Source of the DNA: Prorocentrum cordatum
Taxonomy: Eukaryota > Sar > Dinophyceae > Prorocentrales > Prorocentraceae
Direction: 5' to 3'
NCBI GenBank assembly: GCA_963575745.1
Contig: CAUYUJ010000747.1
Span: 375,312 to 439,311, forward strand
DNA length: 64,000 bases
Positions 23,026-33,312 of the stretch are shown one piece after another; the first letter of the stretch is position 1, and each line of letters opens with the position of its first letter. Position numbers and translations under genes: made by a program. The notes beneath the pieces were generated by a model. It worked only from the letters and a program-made list of their open reading frames with translations. It did not search any database and had not been told where the DNA came from.

Positions 23026-25351
23026 TCATGCTGAATCCCTGAACTTGTGTTTGTTCATGTTGTTCAGGCTGTTGCACGCGCTCAGCAGCTTCTTGCTGGG
23101 CTCCATTAGCTTCGCCACAGCCTGGGTCAGCTGGGTGAGGTACACTTTGTCGCCGACCTCAGTCGGCGTCACCATTCACCCTCCATTGTCCTCCTTGCTT
23201 CCTCCATGTTCTCCCTTTCACCTCCTTCCTCCTATTCCTCCCCTTACTCTCTTCACTCATCGTCCCCCCATCTCTCCCCTCCTCGCCCCTCCCCGCGGCT
23301 ACGCTGCTGACCTCCTTCTTGTACTCAGTGAGCTTCCCTTCGATCATCAGCCGCTGCAGGAACGTGTCAGAGTTCAGCGCGTCGGTCACCTGGGCACCCG
23401 ATGGGGAGGGGCGACATCAGAACTCAGAGTACATTCCGACTAAATCCATCCACCTAACTTCAGACGAGCTCAAACATAAACTCAGAATGATTTCAGAATG
23501 CGCTACAAATCAGCCGAAACAGATCATAATAACTTCAGAATACCGTGCGATCAGGAATAACGAACGAACGCCAGGAGCGAGGGAGAGGAGAGGAAGATGA
23601 GCAGGAGGAGGAGGAGTAGGAGGAGGAGGAGGAGGAGGAGGAGAAGGAGGAAGAGGATGAGGAGGAGGAGGATTTCTGCCGACGTGCACCTTCTCGTTCG
23701 CCGAGTCGAAGTCCTTCGTCACCTCGGGGCTGTTCTTGGCCCACTCCCACTGCGACTGCTTCTCGATGGCCTTCTCGAGCTTCGACGCCTCGAGCTGCGC
23801 CGAATCGTAGATCTTCTTCATCTTGTTGAACTCCTTGACCTCCTCAGGGACGACCGACTTCATCGGCTTCCGCCGCGGCTCCTCAGCGTCCTCGGCTTTG
23901 CCTCCTTTGCCTTTGCGCTTGCCGTTGCGCTTCGGGCTAGCCTTGGCGCCTTTCTTCCTGTTCGTGCCCTTCGTTCCCTTGCCATTCGGGCTGGCCGCGC
24001 CGCCCGTCTTGCCCTTCTTGCCCTTGCGCTTGGGAGGGGCATCGTCCACTGCTTCGAACTCGCCCTCCTCATCGTCTCCCTCGGCGGTCTCCTCCTCCTC
24101 CTCCTCGTCCTCATCCGCATCCTCGTCTTCATCGTCGGCCTTGGATGCGTTGCCCTTCGACCACTCCTCGAGCTCGGTCCACCCCTGCGAGAACGACTCC
24201 TTGAGCACGTGCTTGAAGTGCAAGTATTTCATGCACTCGCCCATCTTGTCGTACTTCACGTAGATGCCGCCCATCATCGTGGCGTTAGTGGCGTGGCAGA
24301 AAGCAATCCTGTTGCCAGCGACGCCGCCGCCCTCGATCTTCGCGATCCTCGACAGGCTGCAGTACTCGCCGTACTTGAGCTGCTGCTTCTCCAGCTTCGT
24401 GAACTTGCTGCGGACCCATTGCTTCTTCCACTTCATGTGTTGGCCCTTCGCCCACCGTGCGCGGAACTCCCTCTGGTCGCCGTACCCGTGCACCTTTGCA
24501 TACCTCTTGCGCAACCTCTCGCTCGCATCCAGGGCGCGCCTCCACCTCCCCCCCACGGGGTTGCCCGCGCCCGTCGAGATGCCGAAGTAGTAGTTCTTCG
24601 TGGACAGCTCCTCCCACAGGGCCTTGTCGCGCTTGGCCTCGTCCGTCATCTCGTCGGTTTTCTCGATCTCCTTCGCCGCCTCGGGGTCGCTCCCACGCAA
24701 CTCGTGGAGTCGCTTGATCAACCCGCCGTTGTAGAACTGCTGCAGCACCTGATCCATCCTCTCCAAGCTAGGCTCTTCCCCGCCCCTCATCAGGAGACCG
24801 TTGGTAAGCTCCTTCACTTCATTCTTAAGCTCCTGCATCACGAGCTGCTTGCCGGACGGATCCAGACCAGCATTCCGCACGTCCACTCCTTTCATGTTTT
24901 TCCAGTAGTGGGCAAACTTCTCGGAGTTCCTCGGCCACAAGGAAGGCCGATCCATATCTAGGTCCGCGGACGGCGCCCCAAAGTCCGACGAGGCTGGGCC
25001 GCTCAAAGTGGACTTCGTCGCCCCCCCCGTCCGCGTCGACGCGTCCTTGCGAGGGGGGGAGGAGGATGAGGAGGTGGAGGAGGAGATGCGCAAGGAAGAT
25101 GTTGAGGAGCAGGATGAGGTGGATGAGGAAAATAAGGATGAGAGGATGAGGAGGAATGGCATATCCTCGGTCGCATCGAGCTCCACCTCCGAGTCCTGCG
25201 TGCCCTTCGCGCCCTTCATGCCGTCCTGGCGAGCAACTCTCATCCCTGCCGCCCAAACTACATTACCCCCGTTCCTCTTCCTCCTCCTCCTCCTCCTCCT
25301 CATCATCATCATCATCATCATCATCACCATCACCATCATCATCATCATCAG

Positions 25352-25393
<42 letters not shown>

Positions 25394-26416
25394 TATCTTC
25401 CACCAGCCCCCAGTCACCTCCTCCTTTTCGTCCTCTGACCATCGTCCCCTCTCCTCTCCATCATAGCGTTATGGTTTCCTCTGGCACGGTCCTCGCACAA
25501 ATCTGCTGGCTTGGCGCTCTTCTGCTTGGGCTTCGCGGTCAACAGCTTACCGTCGGGATCCTTGAGGGTATGCTTGAGGAGGGGCGCGTCATCGGACGTG
25601 TCCGTCTTGTCTCTTTTTGTGCGATCCTCCTCTTGCGGTGCGTGCTCCTGCTCCTCCTGTGCGGCCACATGTTTTTTTTTCTTCTTGCGCTTCGGCGCCT
25701 TCGCATCGAGGGCGCTCTCCTGGTGATCCCCTGTCCGTGCGTCCTCTCCCTCCGTGGCGGCATCACCATCAGCTTTGATCGGCTTCTTCTTCCTCTTCCT
25801 CCTCGGCCTCCTTGCTTCAGCGCCAGCTTCCACGGGCTTTAGCGGGCTCTCGCTCTCTTCGACGGTTATGCCGCCCGTTTCCTGACTTCCTTCAGCCAGC
25901 GCCTCGGCGAGCTTCTTATCCTCTTCAATCATCCTCTGGTCTGATTCGATCCTCTCCTCCTCCCTCTTCTGGTCCGCAACAATGTCATCCCATACCTGCT
26001 GCGTTCTGGGGGACATCTCTTCCTCCTCATCAGATGGCTGGCCACGAATCGGCGTCCCGATGTTCTCTGGGGGCTGCCTCGCCTGAAGAGCTTCAGGTTC
26101 TTCTTCTGAATGGTGTTGTCCATCGGGTTCTGCCATGGCTCCCTGTGGTCGTGCATGGGGGGTTATTCGGAGTTTAGTCGGAGTTTATTCGGAGTTTATT
26201 CGGAGTTTGTTCGGAGTTTATTCGGAGTTTATTCGGACTTGATTCGGGGTTTATTCGGACTTTATTCGGGACCTCTCTGATGTGCTGCTTATATTTCCCT
26301 CTGGTGTCCTGCGTCGGCTGCGCGCGCACGTGGAAGGGGACCCTCCGCAGGAAGGATCGTATATCCACGAAGCGTGGCGGGGCGGACTTCGCCCTCCCAG
26401 GCTGAGACTTGGGCAT
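23026..26416 (-). CDS. Lys/Glu-rich multi-exon gene, function unknown
   Basis: Exon 1 (26416-26273, 48 codons, ATG start MPKSQPGRAKSAPPRF) splices over a 130-bp intron to exon 2, which starts at 26142 (GAMAEPDGQ) and runs to about 25420. The exon after that is 25045-23690 (452 codons). Then 23389-23312 (26 codons, VTDALNSDTF..TEYKKE) and 23157-23026 (44 codons, VGDKVYLTQL, TGA stop). All of these but the exon 2 donor have phase-0 borders with AG|G acceptors. The large exon has Trp/Tyr-rich segments (WKKQWVRSKF, YGEYCSLSRIAKIEGGG), then an acidic run and Lys-rich nuclear-type clusters. A basic domain followed by an acidic/Lys tail suggests a nuclear or nucleic-acid-related role, but no named domain is seen. 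Introns carry CAT/CTC, AGG or 11-bp repeats. Confidence 0.7.
25060..25410. repeat. intronic GAG/CTC and CAT microsatellites
   Basis: GAGGAG-type triplets at 25058-25160, CTC at 25275-25298 and CAT at 25299-25395. This is probably the intron between exons 2 and 3 of the gene at 23026-26416; its donor could not be placed. Confidence 0.7.
26143..26272 (-). repeat. 130-bp intron made largely of 11-bp repeats
   Basis: Donor GAGAG|GTCCCG at 26272 and acceptor CACAG|GGAGCC at 26143 keep one open frame. Nearly the whole intron (about 26162-26270) is a tandem array of the 11-bp unit (ACTCCGAATAA in the gene's sense), with some GAATCAAG and GAATAAAC variants. Confidence 0.85.
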
Positions 26417-27489
26417 GTGCTATCACGGGCTATGACGTTCCAGCGCGCCAGAACAATGCGAGCGATGAGGAGTGCGCGATATCTATCATAGGAGGGACTC
26501 GTGAGCGGGAGGCGGTGGGTAGCGGAGAACGGGGGTGAGAAGATGGTCTAGGTTGGGAGTGGGAGAGGATCCACTTCCCCTGACTATGAGCTGAGTTGGA
26601 GGGGACACTGGCCAGGTGGATAGGGGGTGAGAAGGGCTAGGTCTGGGTAGGGCACCTTCCCTGACGGATTGATCGCCCGTCAGGTCGATCCCCCGTCCGT
26701 GGAGACACCAATCGCATGATCACCAAAAACATTATTCGCACCCGCAAACGCTCGAACATCGGCAACATGTGCACTTGCCGCCATCGCACAAACACGAGCT
26801 GTCACGCGTAGAACATATTACCCCCACATCTGATGTCCGCGATGATGGGCTGTCCTGCTGGATCAGAGTTGACAGCTGAATATTTTTCGAGAACGCTGGC
26901 GAACTCAACCACAACATGTCGCCGCTCAACCACTCTAGAAATAACCGCACGGTTACCATTTGCTAAGTCCCATCGTGTGTAATTTCCCCCCTTGCCCTTC
27001 TAACCTCATCCCTCCTCTTCCTTCTAACCTCATCACTTCTCATCCTTCTGACCTCATTCCCAAATGATTCCCGTTCCCTCCTCGCCCCTTTAATATCATC
27101 CTCCACCCAGGCGGCCCCGCCCCGCGGCTCGGGCGCGCAAAGCCTACCCACGACGCGGTACGTGAAGAAACGGTTAAGTTGCGCACCATCACGATGAAGC
27201 TGCACTCGAAATAGTACAATGAAGACGAGCTCCAACACACTGAAGACGAGCACGAAATAACAGTGTAGGTGATCGCCGTCACGCAAACGTCGAGCGCTTG
27301 CCCGCGCACCCCTCTTCCCGACACACGCGCGCCCTGCACCTATAGATGTGTCACGCATTATGGGCATCGAACTGCCAATGTCTAGCTACCGTGGTGCACT
27401 CACTGTCCTATGACACCAGCCTCCTACGAGCTTCATACATGGGGGTCCAAGCACACACTGTCTATCACACTACCCCCTTCGCGCCTGCA
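26417..27489. other. intergenic, no supported gene
   Basis: Space between two minus-strand genes. A minus-strand frame at 26732-26959 ends in a Cys-rich tail (CTCCRCSSVCGCE) but shows no start or splice context. The triplicated phrase CTTCTAACCTCAT (26996-27050) is a short local repeat. Confidence 0.4.
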
Positions 27490-29075
27490 TCATGGACTCA
27501 AATATTGCCCCATAGTATCTGCGTCGCTGGGGCTCTCTGTTAAGGGGCTCTCCATCCTCTGCTTCTTCCTCTTATTCTTCTGCTTCATCGCTGGGCATGG
27601 CTTTGCTTTCGGCGTTGCTTTCGACTTTGCTGTCCCGCGTGCCGCGGCTGGCCTCCTGCGCGCTGCGGGCCGCTTCTTTGACACGTCCTCATCAGCCTCC
27701 TCAGCAGCTTCGCCCTCTGCCTCCTCCTCTTCCTCTTCCTCCTCCTCATCCTCCTCCTCCTCCTCCTCCTGCTCCTCCTCGTTATCTTCACCTGCACCTG
27801 CAGCTTTGTCCTTGTCCTCGTCCTCGTTGTCATCATCTCATTGACGCTCTTCTTCAGCTTTTTGGAACCTTCGCCCCCATCCTCTGTCTTCGGCTTCCCT
27901 GGCATGCCGACATCTTGCGCAGCTGGCCTCTTTGCGGCAGCAGCTGGCCTCGTTAGTTTGCCTACTGATCCTGTATATGACCTCATGATCTCCTGCTTTT
28001 GCTGCTCTGCCATATCTTTGCTAAGGCTTTCATCAGCCCGTCCTTTTGCCAACCTCGTGAACAGGTCATCTGCATCTTTACCATACTCCTCTCGGCACGC
28101 CATCTGTACGAACATCTCTTTCTTCTTCGTTTTGGAATCCACCGCGAACGCTGCCAGGAACCGCATCCTCTCATCATGACCGACCCATCTGTGGAACTGC
28201 TCAATGACAATCTTTTTGCCATCTTTACCCGTGCCGCTCCACCTGCCCGCCGCGGTGCTCTTTCTCTCATCTAGCAGTTTCTTCCACTTTTCATGTGTCA
28301 TCCCAGGAATCGGCCTCTTGGCCCCGTCCTTCCAACAATCATCCATTTCCTCAGAGTCGGGAGCACCCTCTCGCATCTGCGGCGTTCGGCTGTACTCGGC
28401 TGGTGCTTTGGGCTTCTGAACGTTGATCCTCGCGACGGCCTCCCCTCTCCGTCTCGGGTCGCGAGCGCGGCAAAATGCCCAGGATGGCGAAGGAGGTCGG
28501 GCGGGCGAGAATGGGCGCCCAAGATGCGCGCCCACGAGGAGTAGGGTGGGAAATGTGAGGAATGAGATGCCACCAAACTCAAGAGAAGGGAAACGTAGCA
28601 ATGAACACACGCGGAGTGGGAATTGTCCCCGCTTCGGCCTCCACGCTTCTGCGACCTCCGCCCCCCTCACATTTCTGTTCTTCCACGTCCTCCTACAATT
28701 CCTCATCCTCAACACTGCCCAGGCCCCCACCCCCCGCCATCATGTCCTTGTTGAACTCGTACTTGTACTTGCCATCGTCCTCGCGCGGGAGGGGGGGGCG
28801 GGGGGTTGGAGTTTATTCGGGATTTATTCGGAGTTTATTCGGAGTTTATTCGGTGTTTATTCGGAGTTTACTTGTGGGGCGTCTTAGTTGTGTCGAGTTT
28901 TGCTCGGACTTCCCTGGAATATTATCCTTCATCGTCGTGCTCATTAACCCTCATGGCCCTCGTCTGGTCTGATGTCTACCCTCAGCCCCCTCGGGTCCTG
29001 ATCGTCATGGTGCCAGAAATCCTTGATCCATCTCGGCGTTGCCTTCGAGCTGGTCCTCGGCGGCGGCTGCACCAA

Positions 29076-29111
<36 letters not shown>

Positions 29112-29567
29112 CCTCCTCCCACTCCTTCTCATCCTCCCCTTGTTTCTCCTCACCTCAATCCCCGCAGTCCGACCGACTCACCATTCCGACCCTCGCCTCC
29201 ACCTCCTCTCCATACTCCTCATCATCATCGCCGTTCGCCTCATGGCATAATGCTGCTTTCACTCTCGCTCACCTCCCATAGTGCATGCCAATCCTCGCAC
29301 GCGCGCCGTCTCCACATCTTTCCTGTCACTCATCCTTACGCGTGCCCCGCCACAAATTCATCGGGTCCTGGCTTTCACGAATACTGGCGAAACGTGTCGC
29401 AACATACATCTGATCCGCTGGCGCGCCAACGCGAGCACACGGCCTCTGGATTCCAAACGCGCCTCCATCCACGTCCTCGTCATCACCATCGACGCCGCCG
29501 TCGTCACCGCCAACATCATAACCGACACTACCACCACGATCACAATGATCCCCCTATCCGCTCCCTC

Positions 29568-29600
<33 letters not shown>

Positions 29601-30414
29601 TCCTGGTCCACTTCATCGCTCATGCCGCATCCCCTCACCTGCCCGCCGAACCCCACCCCCACTCCTAACTCCTATCTTATCTCCCCTGGGGTGGCGGGAA
29701 TCGCGCGAAAGCGCGTACCATCATTTTGCTGTGCTGGGCGCTCCAGCTTTTTTTTTTGCTCCTAGATGCAATTTTTTTTCACGTGCCAAGGCGATCTCGT
29801 CGAGGGCCGCCTTCATCTCAGAGTCGTTGAGGTTCTCCGACGGGTGGATAAGCTAGCGGAGGGCGCTGATCATCCCGATGTGGTCCTTCAGCTTGTCCTG
29901 GTCGTGAGGGTCCTCGCCAAACGAGTGTTAAATTGCCCGCCCCCCCCCCCGCGTCGTCCGAGACCCATGCTCGTTGCTTCGTGCTCCCCAGTCGCTCTTA
30001 CGCCAGTCCCAGTCTTGAGACCCACCTGTCCCTCCTCGCCCCCCTCCTCGGTTCCTTCCTCTTCCCATATTTCCGTTTCTCGCTCATCCTTGTTCCTTCC
30101 CATCCTTCTCGTTCCAATTCCTCCCGCTCTCTTCCTCCAGTCCTTCTCTTCCTCCCCCTCATCCTCTTCTTCCTCCCCCGTTCTCTTTCTCCTCCTTTCC
30201 TGCCCTCCCTGCTTGCAAAAATAACACAGAAAACGCAGTCCGACATGTCTTGCGCGTAATCCATGTCGTCGGCGCCCTCGATGGCCTCGGACAAAATCTC
30301 CACGAGCTTCCCATGGCGCCCGTCGGAGGCGGCGCCCTCGCCCCCCCCCATCGGGGGCGCAGCCGCGCGCGCTCTGAGCGCGACTCTGCGAGGCGCGGGG
30401 CGCGAGAGGTGCAA
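27490..30414 (-). CDS. multi-exon gene, unknown function, possibly decayed
   Basis: Exon-like pieces in order on the minus strand. 30345-30240 gives GRHGKLVEILSEAIEGADDM and a YAQDM end. 29930-29775 gives EDPHDQDKLKDHIGMISALR, an in-frame TAG at 29854-29856, then IHPSENLNDSEMKAALDEIA. About 29070-28955 gives RWIKDFWHHDDQDPRGLRVD. 28779 to about 28700 starts after a GCGAG acceptor and gives GKYKYEFNKDMMAGGGG. About 28425-27835 gives KAPAEYSRTPQMREG, EQFHRWVGHDERMRFL and KEMFVQMACREEYGKDADDL. The end, about 27830-27490, is acidic and then Lys/Arg/Ala-rich, with a stop after MGQYLSP. This end is one frame off the preceding exon. I recall similar split genes in dinoflagellates but no known function. 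The TAG and the frame change suggest decay, or an intron or edit that I cannot see. Confidence 0.55.
28804..28872. repeat. 11-bp repeat array (TTTATTCGGAG), intronic
   Basis: About six units (one GATTTATTCGG and one TGTTTATTCGG variant). It lies just upstream, in gene sense, of the exon beginning at 28779. Confidence 0.95.
29080..29111. repeat. (CT)n tract
   Basis: About 15 CT dinucleotides, in the intron before the 29.0-kb exon. Confidence 0.95.
29566..29599. repeat. (TA)n microsatellite
   Basis: About 16 uninterrupted AT/TA dinucleotides inside a presumed intron. Confidence 0.97.
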
Positions 30415-30596
30415 GCACGGTCGGAATGGAGGGCTGGCGGGTAGGAGATGCGATGACGAATATTGTGGAGGTGAGTTTTTTTGTTTTTCCTTCTAGCGAT
30501 CGCGGGGTATACACTAGAACATCATGCGAAGCAAAATTGCAGCACGACTCAAGCAACACCTAAGCACAACTAACAATCATAGCAAAAGCAAAGGTT

Positions 30597-30655
30597 GCGA
30601 TCGCAAAATGAGATCGCGATCTCATTTTGCGATCGCGATCTCATTTTGCGATCGC
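30597..30655. repeat. 40-bp perfect palindrome plus partial third arm
   Basis: 30597-30616 (GCGATCGCAAAATGAGATCG) is followed directly by its exact reverse complement, 30617-30636. The last arm is then repeated to 30655. The tract ends where a composite repeat begins (ATCGCTGCATCCTCTGGG, 30651-30668). Confidence 0.97.
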
Positions 30656-32298
30656 TGCATCCTCTGGGTTCCCAGAGCTCCATTCCCGGGCCACATTTTG
30701 GATGCCCGGAGCCAACTGTAGGCCACTTTGTGCTCTTCGAGTTCCCAGAACTCCATTCCTGGGCATGATTTTGAATGCCCGGAGCCAACTGTAGGCCACT
30801 TCGTGTTCTTCTAGTTTCCAGAATTCCATTCCTGAGCCACATTTTGAATGCTGAGGCAGGCTGATGCTGCGGCCGAGGCAGGCTGAGGCTGAGGCAGGCT
30901 GAGGCTGAGGCCGAGGCTGAAGGCAGACTGAGGCTGAGGCTGAAGCAGACTGAGGCTGAGGCTGAGGCAGGCTGAGGCTGAGGCTGAGGCAGGCTGATGC
31001 TGAGGCAGGCTGAGGCTGAGGCTGAGGCTGATGCAGGCTGAGGCTGAGGCAGGCTGAGGCTGAGGCCGAGGCTGAAGGCAGACTGAGGCTGAGGCTGAAG
31101 CAGGCTGAGGCTGAGGCTGAGGCAGGCTGAGGCTGAGGCAGGCTGAGGCTGAGGCTGAGGCAGGCTGAGGTTGAGGCTGTGACTGCGACTGCCGTTGCCG
31201 CTGCGACTGTCATCGCGAATGCGACTACGACTGCGAGAACAGCAGAATTCTACAACTGGATTTTTACCTAACAGCTTTTGCTGATAGGTTTCTAGTGGTC
31301 CCAAAAGAGAGCAGCAGATGACTCCACAGGGGGGTCGGGGCGGGACCCGGACAGGCTGCCGCCGCGGCTGCCGCCGAAGCCGAAATCGCTTGGGACATCC
31401 TCGCAAAATCGCTCTTGGTGCTCCCAGAACTCCATTCCCGGGCCACACTTTGGATGCCCGGAGCCAACTGTAGGCCACTTCGTGCTCTTCGACTTCCCAG
31501 AACTCCATTCCCGGGCCACATTTTGGATGCCCGGAGCCAACTGTAGGCCACTTCGTGCTCTTCGATTTCCCAGAACTCCATTCCCGGGCCACATTTTGGA
31601 TGCCCGGAGCCAACTGTAGGCCACTTCGTGCTCTTCAAGTTCCCAGAACTCCATTCCTGGGCACATTTTGAATGCCCGGAGCCAACTGTAGGCCACTTCG
31701 TGTTCTTCTAGTTTCCAGAATTTCATTCCTGGGCCACATTTTGAATGCTGAGGCAGGCTGATGCTGCGGCCGAGGCAGGCTGAGGCTGAGGCAGGCTGAG
31801 GCTGAGGCCGAGGCTGAAGGCAGACTGAGGCTGAGGCTGAAGCTGAGGCTGAGGCTGAGGCAGGCTGAGGCTGAGGCTGAAGCAGGCTGATGCTGAGGCA
31901 GGCTGAGGCTGAGGCTGAGGCTGATGCAGGCTGAGGCTGAGGCAGGCTGAGGCTGAGGCCGAGGCTGAAGGCAGACTGAGGCTGAGGCTGAAGCAGGCTG
32001 AGGCTGAGGCTGAGGCAGGCTGAGGCTGAGGCTGAGGCTGAGGCTGAGGCTGAGGCTGAGGCTGTGACTGCGACTGCCGTTGCCGCTGCGACTGTCATCG
32101 CGAATGCGACTACGACTGCGAGAACAGCAGAATTCGACAACTGGATTTTCATCTGAATCTTAAGGGGAATGCTTTCAGATATGCTTCTACACATCGCTGT
32201 TAGGTTGCTTTGCCGGGATAATCATCTGAATCTTAAGGGGAATGCTTTCAGATATGCTTCTACACATCGCTGTTAGGTTGCTTTGCCGGGATAATTTA
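30651..32298. repeat. composite repeat, copies 4-5
   Basis: Left end ATCGCTGCATCCTCTGGG is the exact reverse complement of the right end of the composite at 14699-14716. Then follow 73-bp units (30669-30845), the AGGCTG minisatellite (30850-31185), a short module C, module A (31264-31420), 73-bp units (31425-31745), AGGCTG (31749-32065) and module C. The last 73 bp of module C (CATCTGAATCTTAAGGGG to GGGATAAT) occur twice in tandem at 32150-32222 and 32223-32296. Confidence 0.9.
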
Positions 32299-32400
32299 CA
32301 AGAGATGGTGGGGGGGTGTCGTCATGGACTCGGGTTGGCCCCCAGTGGCCTGGGGGAGGGGGTGTATATTAATAGGAAACAGTGATCAACACCCCCTCCC
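32299..32400. repeat. dispersed unit, copy of 32945-33035
   Basis: GGTGTCGTCATGGACTCGGG through GGGGTGTATATTAATAGG is nearly identical to 32958-33022. A related G-run/GAATTTGGAGGC unit occurs at 32855-32930 and at 13345-13420. Confidence 0.85.
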
Positions 32401-32517
32401 CGCCCGCAAGCCGTTTTGCTCACCCCCACCCGCCCTCCCAACACATACGTAGCACCCGAGTCTGGCCCGAGCCCCAGCATATTCAGCAGTCGTCTTTGGA
32501 TGGGCAGCTACTGGGGG

Positions 32518-32560
32518 TCAATCCGCCGTCGCCGCCGCCGCCGCCGCCGCCGCCTCCGCC

Positions 32561-32593
<33 letters not shown>

Positions 32594-32738
32594 CGCTGCC
32601 CGCCGCCGCCGCCCGCGGCCGCCGCGCCCGCCGCCGCCCGCCCGCCGCCGCGCCGCCCGCCGCCGCGCCGCCGCCGCGCCGCCGCCGCCGCCGCCGCCGC
32701 CGCCCGCCGCCCCCCGCTGCCAAACCGCCCGCCGCCGC

Positions 32739-32769
<31 letters not shown>

Positions 32770-32831
32770 GCAGCCGCCGCAGCCGCCGCCGCCGCCGCCG
32801 CCGCAACCGCCGCAGCCGCCGCCGCCGCCAA
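32518..32831. repeat. CCG/GCC triplet tract, about 310 bp
   Basis: Nearly all C and G; GCC/CCG triplets with CGCC and GCCCG phase slips. It lies between two copies of the unit just described. Confidence 0.97.
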
Positions 32832-33109
32832 GTGTACTCTGTGTTGTTTTTTTGACAGGGATGGTTGGGGGGGGGGGCGAATCGGGTTGGTTTGCGCATC
32901 TTCCGAATTTGGAGGCAGAATGTGTGTTTGTATGTTTTTTTACCAGGGTTGGTGGGGGGGGTGTCGTCATGGACTCGGGTTGGCCCCCAGTGGCCTGGGG
33001 GAGGGGGTGTATATTAATAGGGAACAATGATAAACCTTTCCCCGAAGGGGAAGAAGGGGGTGGAAGAGGAAACACCCTAAACACCTACGCCCTAAAGGGC
33101 TTGTGTTTT

Positions 33110-33312
33110 AAAACGAATGGGTGTCGGCGCTAAGGCGAGGGCCACATTTTTGCCCCCCCCCCCCCCCCCCCGCCCTCCATGTGTGAAGCTGTCGTCGCTT
33201 GTGAGCTTGGGGATCGTAACCGGTAGTGCAATCTCAGGCGAAATGCCCGGCCCGCCCTTCCGACTGGCGTCGGGGTGCGACAGGGAGGAGTTACTATCAT
33301 ACCTACCTGTAT
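33110..33312. repeat. module D, copy 1
   Basis: Contains GCTAAGGCGAGGGCCACATT, a C run at 33150-33170, TGTGAAGCTGT, then CTCAGGCGAAATGCCCGGCC and CAGGGAGGAGTTA. The same order occurs at 40070-40310 and 48640-48830. Confidence 0.85.

Noticed and set aside
23597-24961. 454-codon plus-strand frame opposite the Lys/Glu-rich gene
   Set aside because: Complement of a real minus-strand exon whose splice junctions fit; the plus frame has no domain.
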